Assembly: GCA_903906135.1 (NCBI GenBank)
Contig: CAIVJE010000123.1
Coordinates: 1 to 64,000 of the forward strand
Length of the DNA stretch: 64,000 bases
Source: an uncultured Verrucomicrobiota bacterium
Lineage (GTDB): Bacteria > Verrucomicrobiota > Verrucomicrobiia > Opitutales > Opitutaceae
Reading direction: 5' to 3'
Every line of letters begins with the position of its first letter. Within the stretch, counting starts at the first letter, position 1. The position numbers and the translations under genes are program-made. Of the stretch, positions 37,282 through 47,308 are shown one piece after another. The notes beneath the pieces are model-generated. The model saw nothing but the letters and a program-made list of their open reading frames with translations, did not search any database and was not told the DNA's origin.

Positions 37282-39480
37282 TTATTGCCAAGCCGCGCTC
37301 GGTCGCAGCAGCTGCTGCAGCCGAGCTTCATCGATCATCGTCACCCCGAAAGCCGCGGCCTCAGCCAACTTTGCGCCACCACCTTCTCCCACGATCACAT
37401 AATCAGTGCGCCGACTTACCTTGGCCTCAACCGTGCCGCCGGCCGCCATAATTAACGCCGTGGCCTGCGCTCGCGTTAGCCGCTGGAGCGCCCCCGTCAG
37501 AACAAATTTTTTGCCCCGCAATAACTGGTCAGCCCCACCCGCCGCCGGTGGATTATTCGGCCGAACGCCGAGGACTACTAAGTCGATAAGTAATGCTTGG
37601 TGATTGGGCTCACTGAAATATTCCTGAACCGCTTGAAGGCTAGCTTCGCCTAAATCTCCTTTTTTTCCCCACGCCGCCGCGGTCTCCGCGTCGTGAAACA
37701 CTCGCGCTAATGCCGCGAGTCCCCCGCTCTGCCGCGCCAAAGCTCGCGCGCCCACTTCCCCCACTCCGGGAATGCCGAGCCCGTTGATAAACCGCCACAG
37801 TTCCGCTTGCTTACTTTGGGCGATGGCGCGGAGTACTCGCTCCGCAGTTTTGCCATTGCCGGCGGGGAAATCTTCCCGCCGCAAGCGGTAAAGATCAGCC
37901 GCCGTTTTAACCCGCCCCGTACTCACTAATTGATCGATCAGCGCCGGCCCAAGACCAGCAATATTGACGCCTGCGCGAGAGGCAAAATGCTCCAAGCGGC
38001 GCCGCACCTGCGCCGGACAATCGCGGTTAAGACAGCGTACCGCGGCCTGCTCCGGTGATTGCTGCAACTGGCCCTGGCAGGATGGACAGCTCACCGGAAA
38101 GATATAGGCGGGAACGCCCGCCGTGCGCCGACTGCGATTTACGCCGCTGATAGCCGGAATAATTTCTCCGGCTTTTTCGACGTACACATAATCACCCACC
38201 CGAATATCTCGCCGCGCAATTTCGTCCCGATTATACAGCGAAGCACGTCTCACGGTGACCCCACCAAGCGGCACCGGCTGCAACTCCCCCACGGGCGTCA
38301 ACACCCCAGTGCGTCCGACTTGCAGGGTGATCGCCAGCAACTTGGTCTGGGCCCGCTCGGGGGTAAACTTGTAAGCTAGCGCCCAGCGCGGGGCCTGGTG
38401 GGTTACACCCATTTGCTTTTGCAGAAGGCCTTCATCCAGCTTCACCACGGCGCCATCCGTGGGAAAGAGATAATTTTCCCGCTCTCGACCAACGGCTTGT
38501 ACGGCCGCCCACAGCGCATCGGCTCCCTGGACCACTCGCGGATTTTCAACCGTCGGCAAGCCCCACGCACGCAGCTGCTGCAGCCAATTTTGCTGCGAAA
38601 CAGGCCGGAGCGCGGCGGGTTGACAGTCCCCGTAACCATAAAAAACCATCGTTAATTTCCGCGCGACTACAGTGCTGGCATCCAACTGCTGCAGCGTGCC
38701 CGCCGCCAAATTACGCGGATGACTAAAAGGCGGCTCACCGGCCTTGCGCCGCGCCTGATTAATTCGCGCAAACTCCGCGAGTCCTAGATAAATTTCTCCC
38801 CGGACTTCCAGCACGGCCGGAATCCCTGGCGCGCTCCCCGTCGGCGCCGCTCCGCGCAACATTTTCGGCAGCGTCGTAGTGGCGAGCACATTCGCCGTGA
38901 CGTCATCCCCCACTTCGCCGTCACCGCGCGTCACCGCCCGAACGAGTCGGCCGTTTTCGTAAGTCACACTAAGCGCCAAACCATCGTACTTGGGCTCTAC
39001 TACATAAATTAAATTCTGCCGCCCCAACTGCCGCCTGATCCGCTCATCGAAGGAACGTAATTCTAGCTCCGAGTAACTTTTAGCTAGGCTCAACATCCGC
39101 TCACGATGGCGATAAACCGGCCGCAGCCCCGTCCGATCATCGACCCCCAACCCATCGCTGGGCGCGGTACTCAGCGCAGGGTAACGGCCCTCCCACTCCG
39201 TTAGCTCACGCTTCAGCTGATCATAAGCGGCGTCACTGATAACCGGCGCGGCGTGTTTAAAATAAAGCTCATCATGATGGGCCACTTCCGCCCGCAGCGC
39301 AGCGATGCGCTCGCGTACTTCCGCCAGTGGCAACGACGCCATCTCGGTGGCCGTCGCCACCTCGGCCGCATAATTGACCGAGCCGCCCCCAACTACCGAT
39401 TGATATGAAAATCCAATGATAAAAAACCAACGGCGCGCCCCAATCAGGCGAGGCAGCAATACGGTATCAGGTGTGGCCAT
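37282..39480 (-). CDS. ligA: NAD-dependent DNA ligase
   Basis: VVEPKYDGLALSVTYENG KxDG motif, CPSCX14CX4C zinc finger, HhH motifs, C-terminal BRCT; true start probably internal (near MASLPLAEVRERIAALRAEV). Confidence 0.96.
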   Translation of the reverse strand: MATPDTVLLPRLIGARRWFFIIGFSYQSVVGGGSVNYAAEVATATEMASLPLAEVRERIAALRAEVAHHDELYFKHAAPVISDAAYDQLKRELTEWEGRYPALSTAPSDGLGVDDRTGLRPVYRHRERMLSLAKSYSELELRSFDERIRRQLGRQNLIYVVEPKYDGLALSVTYENGRLVRAVTRGDGEVGDDVTANVLATTTLPKMLRGAAPTGSAPGIPAVLEVRGEIYLGLAEFARINQARRKAGEPPFSHPRNLAAGTLQQLDASTVVARKLTMVFYGYGDCQPAALRPVSQQNWLQQLRAWGLPTVENPRVVQGADALWAAVQAVGRERENYLFPTDGAVVKLDEGLLQKQMGVTHQAPRWALAYKFTPERAQTKLLAITLQVGRTGVLTPVGELQPVPLGGVTVRRASLYNRDEIARRDIRVGDYVYVEKAGEIIPAISGVNRSRRTAGVPAYIFPVSCPSCQGQLQQSPEQAAVRCLNRDCPAQVRRRLEHFASRAGVNIAGLGPALIDQLVSTGRVKTAADLYRLRREDFPAGNGKTAERVLRAIAQSKQAELWRFINGLGIPGVGEVGARALARQSGGLAALARVFHDAETAAAWGKKGDLGEASLQAVQEYFSEPNHQALLIDLVVLGVRPNNPPAAGGADQLLRGKKFVLTGALQRLTRAQATALIMAAGGTVEAKVSRRTDYVIVGEGGGAKLAEAAAFGVTMIDEARLQQLLRPSAAWQ

Positions 39481-39594
39481 ATTATTTTCTCCAATTAGCC
39501 CTGGCCCGGGCGGTTGCTATTTACACTGCCACCTACGAAAACCCCCGCGGCGACGGCGTCAAGCTCGCGCACTCCCCCTCGGCGACCGCTGATT

Positions 39595-40446
39595 TCAGAT
39601 GCGGTAGAAAAACTCCGCGTTACTCACGTACAATTTGCGCAACTCCTGGGCTGAGCTACCCGCCAGCGCTGCATCCAGGGTACTAACCCAGCGCGGATAA
39701 GTGGTCGCTTGGGTTGAAACGGGCCAATCACCACCGAAAATGATGCGCTCAAAACCAAAACAATTAACGACATGATCAATATAGGGCTGTAACTGGGTCG
39801 CCGCCCACTGCGTGTGATCTGCTTCCGTGACCAGCCCAGATAACTTGCACCATACATTGGGCAACGCGGCCAACTCGCGCATTTCCGCCCGCCAAGGATC
39901 TAGTTGGCCGGTTTTGATGTCTGGCTTGGCAATATGATCCATAATAAATTTCACGTTAGGACACTGGCGAACCAACTGCAGCGTATTCGCCAACTGGGTG
40001 TGATTAATACACAGATCAAAACTGAGTCCATACCGCGGCAGCAATTGTACCCCGCGAATAAATTCTGGCCGCAGACAAAAAGCGGGGTCGGCCTCGAATT
40101 GAATAATCCGGCGGATGCCTTTGACCAAGGAATTCGCTGCTAACGGCGCAAGCTCAGCCGCAGCGGCCTCGCCCAGCTCAAGTGGAGCCCATGCCACGAT
40201 ACCCCGCAAACGCGGCTCGCTCTGGGCTAATTCGGTCACCCACGCGGCCTCCGCTGAGGCCTGCGTCGGATCGCATTCGCATTGCACGAAGACCATTTTA
40301 GCTACCGCCACCGCCCCGCACGCCGTCCGATAATCAGCGAGCGAATGATTCCGATTCAAAGCGGGCACGCTGCTTAGCCACGGATAGCGCAGCCGCTGAA
40401 GGTCCCAAACATGCAAATGCGTATCGATGATCGGATAATTTGGCAT
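39595..40446 (-). CDS. Amidohydrolase family protein (COG3618/fuconolactonase-like)
   Basis: PIIDTHLHVWDLQRLRYPWL, KFIMDHIAKPDI, CKLSGLVTEAD, RIIFGGDWPVS. Confidence 0.88.
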   Translation of the reverse strand: MPNYPIIDTHLHVWDLQRLRYPWLSSVPALNRNHSLADYRTACGAVAVAKMVFVQCECDPTQASAEAAWVTELAQSEPRLRGIVAWAPLELGEAAAAELAPLAANSLVKGIRRIIQFEADPAFCLRPEFIRGVQLLPRYGLSFDLCINHTQLANTLQLVRQCPNVKFIMDHIAKPDIKTGQLDPWRAEMRELAALPNVWCKLSGLVTEADHTQWAATQLQPYIDHVVNCFGFERIIFGGDWPVSTQATTYPRWVSTLDAALAGSSAQELRKLYVSNAEFFYRI

Positions 40447-40472
40447 GAGATGAAATGCTGAAGCTTCCGCTA

Positions 40473-41429
40473 TTAATTAACGCAATTTTTCAAAGGTTCA
40501 CCCCGCCAGCAACGCACGACTTCCTCCGCCGCCAATTGCTGGAGACGGGGAATACTACTCTCGCTATACCAAGCGACGTGCGAAGTGAGCAAAGCCCGCG
40601 GAGCCGTGCGGATCGGATGATCAGAGGGCAATGGCTCTACTTCGTAAACATCCAGACCCGCTCCAGCAATCGTCCCCGCCTGCAAGGCGGCCGCCAAGGC
40701 CATGGTATCAATCAGCGAACCGCGCGCTGTATTCACGACGATCGCGGTAGCCGCCATCGTATTGAGCCGGGCCGCATTAACGAAATGACGAGTCTCGGGA
40801 GTCAGCGGCAAATGCAGCGAGAGAATGCCAGCCCGGCTAAATAATTCTGCAATCCCCACCGACTCCACGCCCTCAGCGGCCATCGCCTCAGCTGATACAT
40901 AGGGATCATAAGCAATGCGGGGACCACCAAACCCCGCCATCATGCGATGAGCCGTGCGCGCAATTCGCCCGAAACCGGCAGTGGCAAAAGTCGTCGTGCG
41001 CAAAGCGGGCATCGGCCGATCCGGCGTGATTTTCCAAGTGCCACTCCGCAAACGTGCATCGATCGGAGCCACTTGTCGCGCCAAGGCGAGCGCCAAGGCC
41101 ACCGCATGCTCCGCCACTTCATGCACCCCGTAATCTGGAACATTACAAACGGCGATGCCCTTTGCGCGCGCTGCCACCAGATCAACATTATCGACCCCGA
41201 TCCCGTAACGTACGATCACGCGACAGCGATCCAATCGCGCGATCACCGCGCTCGTAACTGGCGCCCATTGCACCAGAAGAGCATCAGCGCCCCGCGCGGC
41301 CACCATGACCTGCTCCGGTGTTTTACATTGAGCCACCGTCAAATTAAGCTCGGCCTGAGCAAATACGGCCTCTTCCTGCTGCAGATTGGGGAAACCGTGA
41401 TCAGTGATCACTACGCGAAATTGATTCAT
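40473..41429 (-). CDS. D-isomer-specific 2-hydroxyacid dehydrogenase (CtBP-like)
   Basis: VRYGIGVDNVDLVAARAKGIAVCNVPDYGVHEVAEHAVAL; FATAGFGRIAR; VVNTARGSLIDTMAL. Confidence 0.9.
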   Translation of the reverse strand: MNQFRVVITDHGFPNLQQEEAVFAQAELNLTVAQCKTPEQVMVAARGADALLVQWAPVTSAVIARLDRCRVIVRYGIGVDNVDLVAARAKGIAVCNVPDYGVHEVAEHAVALALALARQVAPIDARLRSGTWKITPDRPMPALRTTTFATAGFGRIARTAHRMMAGFGGPRIAYDPYVSAEAMAAEGVESVGIAELFSRAGILSLHLPLTPETRHFVNAARLNTMAATAIVVNTARGSLIDTMALAAALQAGTIAGAGLDVYEVEPLPSDHPIRTAPRALLTSHVAWYSESSIPRLQQLAAEEVVRCWRGEPLKNCVN

Positions 41430-41453
41430 AAATATGCTAATTAGAGAGGGGGA

Positions 41454-42284
41454 TCAGTGCGATCCCGCGATTTTAGTATTCTGCCCCAACCCTTCAGGTC
41501 CTAGGCCATTGTAGCCGCCATCAACCGGTAAATCGGAGCCGGTAATAAAAGAGGCATCATCGCTCAGCAAGAAAAGCACTGGTCCCGCGATTTCTATCGG
41601 TAAGCCCATGCGACGCAGCATATGAAATTGCCCCCAAATGGGATCATAAGTCGCCCGATCACCGCCCGCAGCTTTGTCGACCTCCCGCGTCCAAATCCAA
41701 CCAGGACTAACGCTGTTCACGCGAATTTTGTGCGGCGCAAGATCCAGGGCCGCACAACGCGTGAGCTGGGTGACCGCACCTTTAGCTGCATTATAAGTCC
41801 AACGATTCGGTTGGGCGATTTTAGCAGAAATACTAGAAACATTAACAATCGCCCCGCCCCCCACCCGCTTCATTGGCTCCGCGACTAACTGTATGAGTCG
41901 CGCAAACGCGACTGGCCCGACACTCAAACTCCGCAGAAAATCCTCGCGCGTCGCGTCGAGCCCTTTCGCGATAAAAGAAAATGCATTATTCACGAGATAA
42001 TCCAAACGCCCATGCCGCGCGAGCGCTGCCGCCACCAACTCATCACAAAAAGCCTCGCTGGCTAAATCACCTGTCACCACGAAAGGTGTGAAGCCAGCAG
42101 CCGCAAAGGCGTGCTCACCTTCGGCCCCATCCGCCGGCAATCCACTCACGACGACCTGCGCCCCTTCGCGTAATAATTCGAGCGCGATCGCATAGCCAAT
42201 CCCGTTAGTCCCGCCCGTCACGAGGGCCACTTTGCCTTGAAAACGTCCCACAAGCGGGCGGCGAGAGTGCGTTGTTGTTATCAT
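41454..42284 (-). CDS. SDR family oxidoreductase
   Basis: ALVTGGTNGIGYAIALELL, YNAAKGAVTQLTR, GSDLPVDGGYNG. Confidence 0.93.
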   Translation of the reverse strand: MITTTHSRRPLVGRFQGKVALVTGGTNGIGYAIALELLREGAQVVVSGLPADGAEGEHAFAAAGFTPFVVTGDLASEAFCDELVAAALARHGRLDYLVNNAFSFIAKGLDATREDFLRSLSVGPVAFARLIQLVAEPMKRVGGGAIVNVSSISAKIAQPNRWTYNAAKGAVTQLTRCAALDLAPHKIRVNSVSPGWIWTREVDKAAGGDRATYDPIWGQFHMLRRMGLPIEIAGPVLFLLSDDASFITGSDLPVDGGYNGLGPEGLGQNTKIAGSH

Positions 42285-42295
42285 AAATCAGCAGA

Positions 42296-43315
42296 TTAAT
42301 TTGGGCAGAGAACGGCTTTAAGATCAGTGCCTTGGGCCGCCAACATGCGGCGAAAAGCGACCGCCCCTTCCTCGAGCGGAAAGGATTGCACCCAGGACAA
42401 GGCATCGACTCGACCTGTAGCCATTAAATCTAGCGCTTGGCTTAACTCATCCAACTTGGCCGCATAGGTACCAAACACCTGTTTCTCCGGCAAGGTGATC
42501 GCGTAGGAATCGAGCGTCAGCTCATTCGCGTGCAGGCCAATCCACACTGCGGCGCCACCGGGACGAAGGGCTTCGAGCGAAACTTGCTTGGTGACCGCCG
42601 CCCCGACGGCATCAACCGTAAGATCCGCCCCCTCGCCCCCCGTTATCTCTGCGATAACTTGCGCCACATTTTCTACACGAGAATTAATCACCCGCGAAGC
42701 GCCGAGGCGTGTGGCTACAGCCAACCGTTCCGGACTTAAATCAGCCACAATCACGCGCGCCCCACGCGTCACCTGCAAAGCTTGCTGGCAAAATAAGCCG
42801 ATCGGACCCGCGCCAATCACCAAGACCGTCTCGGCCGGGAGGTGTTGTGTGAGGCGCGCAACGTGTAAGCCGTTTGCCAACGGCTCCGCCAAAGCCGCCG
42901 CCGCCGCGGGCACTTGCTCTGGCCAAGGAATTAAACAACGCGCCGGCACATTAACCTGTTCAGCAAAAGCGCCGGGGCGGTGCATGCCAAAAACTTGGCG
43001 TTGTGCACATAAGTGGGTATCACCGCGGTGGCAGCGCACGCAATGTCCACAGGGCACCAGCGAATTACTGACGACCCGCGCGCCCACCTTCCAGTCACGC
43101 ACCGCCGGCCCTACTGTTTCAATTATTCCGCAAAACTCGTGCCCCATCACCAACGGTGGCGGCCGCCGCGGGCTGCGGTTCTTGAAAGATTCCAGCTCAC
43201 TCCCGCAAATACCGCACGCCGCGACGCGCAGCCGAACTTCATCCGGACGAAGGGGAGCTGGGTCGCAATCAGCGATCTCTAATTGATCAAAAGCCGGATA
43301 ACGCAGTACACGCAT
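42296..43315 (-). CDS. Zinc-binding alcohol dehydrogenase family protein
   Basis: CGICGSELESF, GHEFCGIIETVG, CGHCVRCHRGDTHLC, VLVIGAGPIGLFCQQ. Confidence 0.92.
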   Translation of the reverse strand: MRVLRYPAFDQLEIADCDPAPLRPDEVRLRVAACGICGSELESFKNRSPRRPPPLVMGHEFCGIIETVGPAVRDWKVGARVVSNSLVPCGHCVRCHRGDTHLCAQRQVFGMHRPGAFAEQVNVPARCLIPWPEQVPAAAAALAEPLANGLHVARLTQHLPAETVLVIGAGPIGLFCQQALQVTRGARVIVADLSPERLAVATRLGASRVINSRVENVAQVIAEITGGEGADLTVDAVGAAVTKQVSLEALRPGGAAVWIGLHANELTLDSYAITLPEKQVFGTYAAKLDELSQALDLMATGRVDALSWVQSFPLEEGAVAFRRMLAAQGTDLKAVLCPN

Positions 43316-43480
43316 AAGACTTGCTCTGGGTGCCAGACGCCGATGAGCAGCGCAAGGGTGGACGTGATGAAAATTCAGTCGTGGCTACCCCGCGGCGCAC
43401 TCGCCACCCCGCATCGACCGCCGCATATTTTTATATTCCCTGTTGCCGAGGTTCCAAACAGATTAGCTGCAATATTTATT

Positions 43481-43894
43481 ATGAAAAAACTTTTATGCCT
43501 ACTGGCTGGCTTGCTGTGCTGGCCTCTCGCCTACGGGGCACCCGAGAAAGCCAACACCGTCCTGATTCACCCCGGCGAAACCATCTACGTGCGCTTCACC
43601 CAGCTGGGTAAAAAAATTAAATTGGCCCAAGTTTCCCAGACCCTAGATCCCGAAGCCCAAGTTATTCTCACCCTTGATCCCACTGATCCGACGAAGAAAA
43701 AACTCTTCCTCAACCTAAAAGTAGAAAACAAATTTTCGCAGGACCTCATTTACAAAGCACAGCTGAGATTGCTGACCGAAAATCGAAAAATAATGGCTCC
43801 CGTTTATCCCGTCGTGGCGGGCAAGATATCGCTGGTGACCTTCCCGCCCCGCGTGGAAGAAATCGCGATCTTTGGCTACGAACTGGAACGTTAA
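43481..43894 (+). CDS. Exported protein of unknown function
   Basis: Signal peptide MKKLLCLLAGLLCWPLAYGAPE; ORF opens at 43283 but start at 43481 gives a clean signal sequence. Confidence 0.6.
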   Translation: MKKLLCLLAGLLCWPLAYGAPEKANTVLIHPGETIYVRFTQLGKKIKLAQVSQTLDPEAQVILTLDPTDPTKKKLFLNLKVENKFSQDLIYKAQLRLLTENRKIMAPVYPVVAGKISLVTFPPRVEEIAIFGYELER

Positions 43895-43906
43895 ACCCTC
43901 CGATCG

Positions 43907-44143
43907 ATGACGAACGCTTCCGCTAACGACCCCCTGCATGGCGTCACGCTTGAGATGATTCTCGAGGCCTTATCGGCTCACTACGGCTGGGCGGAACTCG
44001 GCCGGCGCATCGACATTCGCTGCTTCAATTTTGACCCCAGCGTCAAATCCAGTCTGCAATTTCTCCGCCGGACGCCTTGGGCGCGAGCGAAGGTTGAAGA
44101 ATTGTATCTCTACTATCGCCGCACGACTCCCCCGGCGAGTTAA
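43907..44143 (+). CDS. VF530/DUF2132 family DNA-binding protein
   Basis: [61 protein letters not shown]. Confidence 0.85.
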   Translation: MTNASANDPLHGVTLEMILEALSAHYGWAELGRRIDIRCFNFDPSVKSSLQFLRRTPWARAKVEELYLYYRRTTPPAS

Positions 44144-44204
44144 GCGAGGAACGCCCAACGCAGGTCGCGGCCAATTATTTTTGGCCGACCCCAAGTTGGC
44201 CGTA

Positions 44205-45380
44205 TTAGCTTTTCAGCTTTCGAACGCGCCGGTGCTTCTGAGGAAATTGCAGCGTCACCACCGTGCCAACGCCTTCTTTGCTTTCAATCCCGACCTGCCC
44301 GCCATGTTCGCGCATGATGCGCTGTACAATCATCAGACCCAAACCGTGCCCACCGACTTTCGTGGTGTGATAGGGCGAAAAGAGCTTCGCCAGATCCTCC
44401 GGCTTAATGCCCACCCCCGCATCGGCGACGCGGACGAAAACAGAATCGTCATCCGCGCGGACCCGAATTCCCAGCATGCCACCGGGCTGCATGGCCTCCA
44501 TCGCATTTTTTAACAAATTGAAAAACACCTGCTTCAATTGATTACGATCCGCCATGATCAGCGGCGCACTCTCCGGCAACTTGCCTTCGATTTTAATTTC
44601 CCGGTCGGCAAATTCTTTCCCCTGAAAACGCAGAACGTCCTCAATAACCTCGACAATATTAACGTCCGCCAAATCCGGCGGGCGCGGGCGAATCGCTTCA
44701 AGGAAATTCTGAATAATGCCATCGAGACGCGTCACCTCCCCCTGACAAATCTGAATGGACTCCGTCAACGCCGTCGCCTCTTTAGCATCGCGCAATTTTT
44801 TCAACTTTCGCTCGATGAGCTGCAAATGAATCGTCAGCGAATTCAGCGGATTGCCCAGCTCATGGGCCACCCCAGCGGCGAGCAGCAAGACCGATGCAGT
44901 TCGTTCATTTTCAATAAGCTCCTGCGTAGACTTTTTCTCCCGCGTAATATCCGCCAAGATTATAACAAACCGCGCCTCGCCTTGTTCCCCTTCATGAAAA
45001 GGCACCATGTAGAGTCGCACCACCCGCGCCTGGGGGTACGTGAGTTCGAACTCCCGCGTAATTAACGGCGGCCCCACCGTCTGCCCACCAGCGCTTTCCC
45101 CTTCGAGGGAAGCCCGTAAACCTGGCACCAACCGCCATAGCGTGGCCGCCGCTCCGCTCTGATCTTTAAAACCGATCATCTGCGCCGCGGCATCATTGGC
45201 ATAATCAATCTCCCCATCAGCGGTGATCACCAGCACCCCCTCTTGCAAAATATTGAACACCGCATCGAGCATGGTCCGCTCGCGGGCTAAGCGCTGCACC
45301 AACGTCTGCAAACCAGCCACATCCAGTCGATCAAGCCGACCGAGCACTTTATCCAGTGAACTAAGTTTTTTGCCTGACAT
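44205..45380 (-). CDS. PAS-domain sensor histidine kinase
   Basis: VAHELGNPLNSLTIHLQLIE H-box; NQLKQVFFNLLKNAMEAM N-box; VADAGVGIKPEDLAKLFSPYHTTKVGGHGLGLMIV; ORF opens at 45413. Confidence 0.93.
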   Translation of the reverse strand: MSGKKLSSLDKVLGRLDRLDVAGLQTLVQRLARERTMLDAVFNILQEGVLVITADGEIDYANDAAAQMIGFKDQSGAAATLWRLVPGLRASLEGESAGGQTVGPPLITREFELTYPQARVVRLYMVPFHEGEQGEARFVIILADITREKKSTQELIENERTASVLLLAAGVAHELGNPLNSLTIHLQLIERKLKKLRDAKEATALTESIQICQGEVTRLDGIIQNFLEAIRPRPPDLADVNIVEVIEDVLRFQGKEFADREIKIEGKLPESAPLIMADRNQLKQVFFNLLKNAMEAMQPGGMLGIRVRADDDSVFVRVADAGVGIKPEDLAKLFSPYHTTKVGGHGLGLMIVQRIMREHGGQVGIESKEGVGTVVTLQFPQKHRRVRKLKS

Positions 45381-45409
45381 CAGAGAAAAGCCATAAGCGC
45401 TCCCGCCGT

Positions 45410-46171
45410 TCAATCAAACAGTATCATCTGTCCCTCCAAATCACGCGGCTGGGCATAGAGTTTGCGTAAGAAACTATCCCGATGCACCGCACAGCGCCCC
45501 AGCTTCAAGATCGCCGCCCGATGCTCCTCGGTCCCATAGCCTTTGTGCTGCGCAAAACCATAGCCAGTATGGTGGCGATCGAGTTCATCCATTAAGCGAT
45601 CGCGCGTGACCTTCGCAATAATTGAAGCCATCGCGATACAGAGTGAGCGCCCGTCACCGCTGACAATGCCTTCGTGCGGATACGGAAAATTCCGCAACGG
45701 CAAACCATCGATCAGAATGCGACAAGCGACCGTGGGCTGAAATGATTTCTTCTCTGCCTCACTGGCAAAAAGATCGGGCTCTACTTTGCGCGCAAATGCC
45801 GTCGCAGGATAGATGCCCTCAAGCGCCCGACGCATCGCGAGTTTGGTGGCACCGAGAATATTGACGGCCTCAATTTCTGCCACGCTGGCCGTTCCGTAAT
45901 TAGCATGGATCTGCCCTTGCTGCACCAAGTCTTCAAATTCCAACCACAACTCAGTGCGCTCGAGCGCGCTGAGTTGCTTCGAATCATTCACCCGACTGGA
46001 TTTACTCACCGCCCAGCGACCTTCGAGAAATTCAGGGGTGACCAGCACCGCGGCAGCGACCACGGGTCCCGCCAGCGCACCACGACCGGCCTCATCGACC
46101 CCGATAAGACTGCCTAAGCTAAATATCTGCTTAAGATCGAATCCACGAAGCTGACGGCGCTTAGTAGCCAT
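45410..46171 (-). CDS. rnhB: Ribonuclease HII
   Basis: LIGVDEAGRGALAGPVVAAAV; SLCIAMASIIAKVTRDRLMDELD; GYGFAQHKGYGTEEH. Confidence 0.95.
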   Translation of the reverse strand: MATKRRQLRGFDLKQIFSLGSLIGVDEAGRGALAGPVVAAAVLVTPEFLEGRWAVSKSSRVNDSKQLSALERTELWLEFEDLVQQGQIHANYGTASVAEIEAVNILGATKLAMRRALEGIYPATAFARKVEPDLFASEAEKKSFQPTVACRILIDGLPLRNFPYPHEGIVSGDGRSLCIAMASIIAKVTRDRLMDELDRHHTGYGFAQHKGYGTEEHRAAILKLGRCAVHRDSFLRKLYAQPRDLEGQMILFD

Positions 46172-46229
46172 GGGCTTTGAGCAAAGGAGGCAGGTTAGCG
46201 CCGCCCTGGGAGTTGAACCAACCAACCGC

Positions 46230-47240
46230 TCACCGTTTCCACTCCGTTTTTTCCTTGGGTTCTTTCAGCGGTAACTCGGCTAATTTGCCCGCTGCCGCGA
46301 CCACTTCATAGCAGGTCCGAAAATGCAGCTTAGCAAAATGCCCGAGCGAGCGAGCCCCTAATTTTTCAATTAGCAAGCTAGCCTGCGCCTTGGCCGGTGC
46401 GCCGGCCCCTTTCTGGAGCTTGTCCCCGAACTCGCGCGAGAGCGCATGCATCAGCCGAACGAATTCTGCGCGGGCCACAATGGAAGCCGCGGCAACCACC
46501 GGATCCTCTTCGGCCTTTGTCCGCATTTGCAGATCAAATCGCTCCAGCCCTTTTTTCTTCATCACCCGCTGCACCAGCGGCTCCTTGGAAAATTGATCGA
46601 GCAGCCCACGCGGTACCCATTTTTTCTGCAACGCAGCATCCAGCGCATCAGCATGGTGCTGCGCCAACAAACGATTAAGACTAGCAAAGGGTTGTAACAT
46701 GGTCCGGTTATATTCGGCCATATCCAGATGACGCACCTCCACCACGACACCCGGGGTAGCGCGGATCAGATCGTCCAATTTTAAAATCTGCGCATCAACA
46801 ATCGTCTTACTATCCCGCACGCCCGCCGCGAGCCAGCTGCGCACGGCCTCACCCTCCGCAATGACGGTCGCCGCCACGACGGGCCCGAATAAGTCGCCCT
46901 TGCCGCTCTCATCCAGACCAGCATGCGGCTCAAACCAATCAGGATGAAGGACTTCATCGTACCCGAGCTTCGGCGCCCCAGTCACCTCAGCTTCGATGAC
47001 ATTTTGGACAAATTCTTCCGTCTCTTTACCCGCGACCACCACCTTGCCACTCGTGTAGGCGGTGACATTTACCTTGGGCCCCTTGAAGGCGAAACGCGTG
47101 TAAGGCACCTCCGCGGTCTCCCAGTGCTTGGCCGCGCACGCCGCCTGCAGCTTTTTCATCTGCGCGTCATCAAGCTTGATCGTATAGGAAGTGATCGCCT
47201 TGGGCTTCTTTTCCTCAGCGTCGTCGAACCGTTTGGGCAT
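46230..47240 (-). CDS. rnhC: Ribonuclease HIII
   Basis: N-terminal TBP-like domain; GLDESGKGDLFGPVVAATVIA; VRDSKTI; DPVVAAASIVARAEFVR. Confidence 0.94.
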   Translation of the reverse strand: MPKRFDDAEEKKPKAITSYTIKLDDAQMKKLQAACAAKHWETAEVPYTRFAFKGPKVNVTAYTSGKVVVAGKETEEFVQNVIEAEVTGAPKLGYDEVLHPDWFEPHAGLDESGKGDLFGPVVAATVIAEGEAVRSWLAAGVRDSKTIVDAQILKLDDLIRATPGVVVEVRHLDMAEYNRTMLQPFASLNRLLAQHHADALDAALQKKWVPRGLLDQFSKEPLVQRVMKKKGLERFDLQMRTKAEEDPVVAAASIVARAEFVRLMHALSREFGDKLQKGAGAPAKAQASLLIEKLGARSLGHFAKLHFRTCYEVVAAAGKLAELPLKEPKEKTEWKR

Positions 47241-47308
47241 AAGGAGGATTAGCCACAGAAAACCCTAAAAAGCACGCCGAGAAAACGCCTCTTTCCACTT
47301 CAGCTTTT

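Noticed and set aside
42588-43286. 232-aa ORF antisense to the Zn-alcohol dehydrogenase
   Set aside because: Composition (Arg/Ser/Thr/Pro-rich) and full overlap with a confident gene.
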